NCBI GenBank assembly: GCA_031400755.1
Contig: JANNQL010000008.1
Coordinates: 1-12,711 of the forward strand
DNA length: 12,711 nucleotides
Reading direction: 5' to 3'
DNA from: VMSU01 sp031400755
GTDB lineage: Bacteria; Desulfobacterota; Desulfobulbia; Desulfobulbales; VMSU01
Both the position numbers and the translations under genes were made by a program. Positions 12,596 to 12,711 of this stretch are shown in pieces. Position 1 is the first letter of the stretch; every line of letters starts with the position of its first letter. The notes under the pieces were generated by a model. It was not told the DNA's origin and searched no databases. It worked only from the letters and a program-made list of their open reading frames with translations.

Positions 12596-12703
12596 CCGTC
12601 ATTCCGGCGAAGGCCGGAATCCAGTGTTTCGGTGGCTGGCAACCAATCTGGACCCCGGCTTTCCCCCGTCAAGCGGGGACTGAACAGAGCGCCGGGGTGA
12701 CGG
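12596..12703. repeat. Dispersed palindromic element, copy 3
   Basis: CCGTCA (12596-12601) and TGACGG (12698-12703) close the element. Inside are ATTCCGGC-GAAG-GCCGGAAT (12601-12620) and a nested hairpin CCCCGGC (12653-12659) with GCCGGGG (12691-12697) enclosing CCCCG and CGGGG. It shares the GTCATTCCGGC ... GGAATCCAG core with the elements at 5649 and 6672. It lies upstream of the TonB receptor and may continue past the window edge. Confidence 0.65.
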
Positions 12704-12711
12704 CGTTTTGC

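Noticed and set aside
12534..12602. Longer TonB receptor start at 12602
   Set aside because: That ATG lies at the edge of a dispersed repeat and has a poor ribosome site. The ATG at 12533 has GGGAG at good spacing.
1..12711. tRNA, rRNA or CRISPR arrays
   Set aside because: No cloverleaf-type sequences, rRNA stretches or regularly spaced identical repeats with unique spacers were seen on either strand.

Overview
The window looks like bacterial chromosomal DNA from a Gram-negative organism: it has a TonB-dependent outer-membrane receptor, a type I-secreted RTX protein and a secreted CAP protein. The RTX / DUF6447 / regulatory-domain methyltransferase grouping and the dispersed palindromic repeats suggest Desulfobacterota (Desulfobulbales-like) or a sulfur-associated proteobacterium. 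This is inference: no rRNA or other taxonomic marker is present.

Layout. (1) 1-5510, minus strand: a surface/secretion block. In transcription order it holds a secreted CAP-domain protein, a 987-aa RTX surface protein, a DUF6447 small protein and a class I SAM methyltransferase with a regulatory domain, which runs off the left edge. Hairpin terminators follow the RTX and DUF6447 genes, and a REP-like palindrome follows the CAP gene. (2) 5511-6000: a repeat-rich spacer with a 150-bp MITE-like palindrome and a perfect 10-bp hairpin. (3) 5980-10340: an accessory island. Four copies of a CCDC90/DUF1640-type small membrane-anchored protein gene are interleaved with two-gene modules: DUF4160-DUF2442, a HicAB (HTH antitoxin), a divergent second HicAB (RHH antitoxin), and a Phd/ParE pair. 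No transposase, integrase or attC-like site was seen. (4) 10386-12533, minus strand: a TonB-dependent receptor whose N-terminal coding region contains an array of 7-bp repeats, followed upstream by another dispersed palindromic element.

The most notable signal is in the island. Each of the four CCDC90-like genes begins with the same module of about 55 bp: a TTGACT-like -35, a 17-bp spacer, an extended -10 (TGCTAATCT), six bases, then ATG. That spacing places transcription start at or next to the ATG, so the genes appear leaderless. The module is conserved even between copies whose proteins have diverged strongly. In two copies the leaderless ATG opens a 10-codon minicistron that imitates the gene's own N-terminus. 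It ends in TAATG, overlapping the real start. One copy is frameshifted in an A7 run and one is intact. This looks like a small multicopy family dispersed as promoter-plus-start cassettes among toxin-antitoxin modules.

How the genes may work together: the left block exports and modifies surface material; the right-hand receptor imports a ligand across the outer membrane; the central island carries stress or addiction modules plus small anchored coiled-coil proteins of unknown role.
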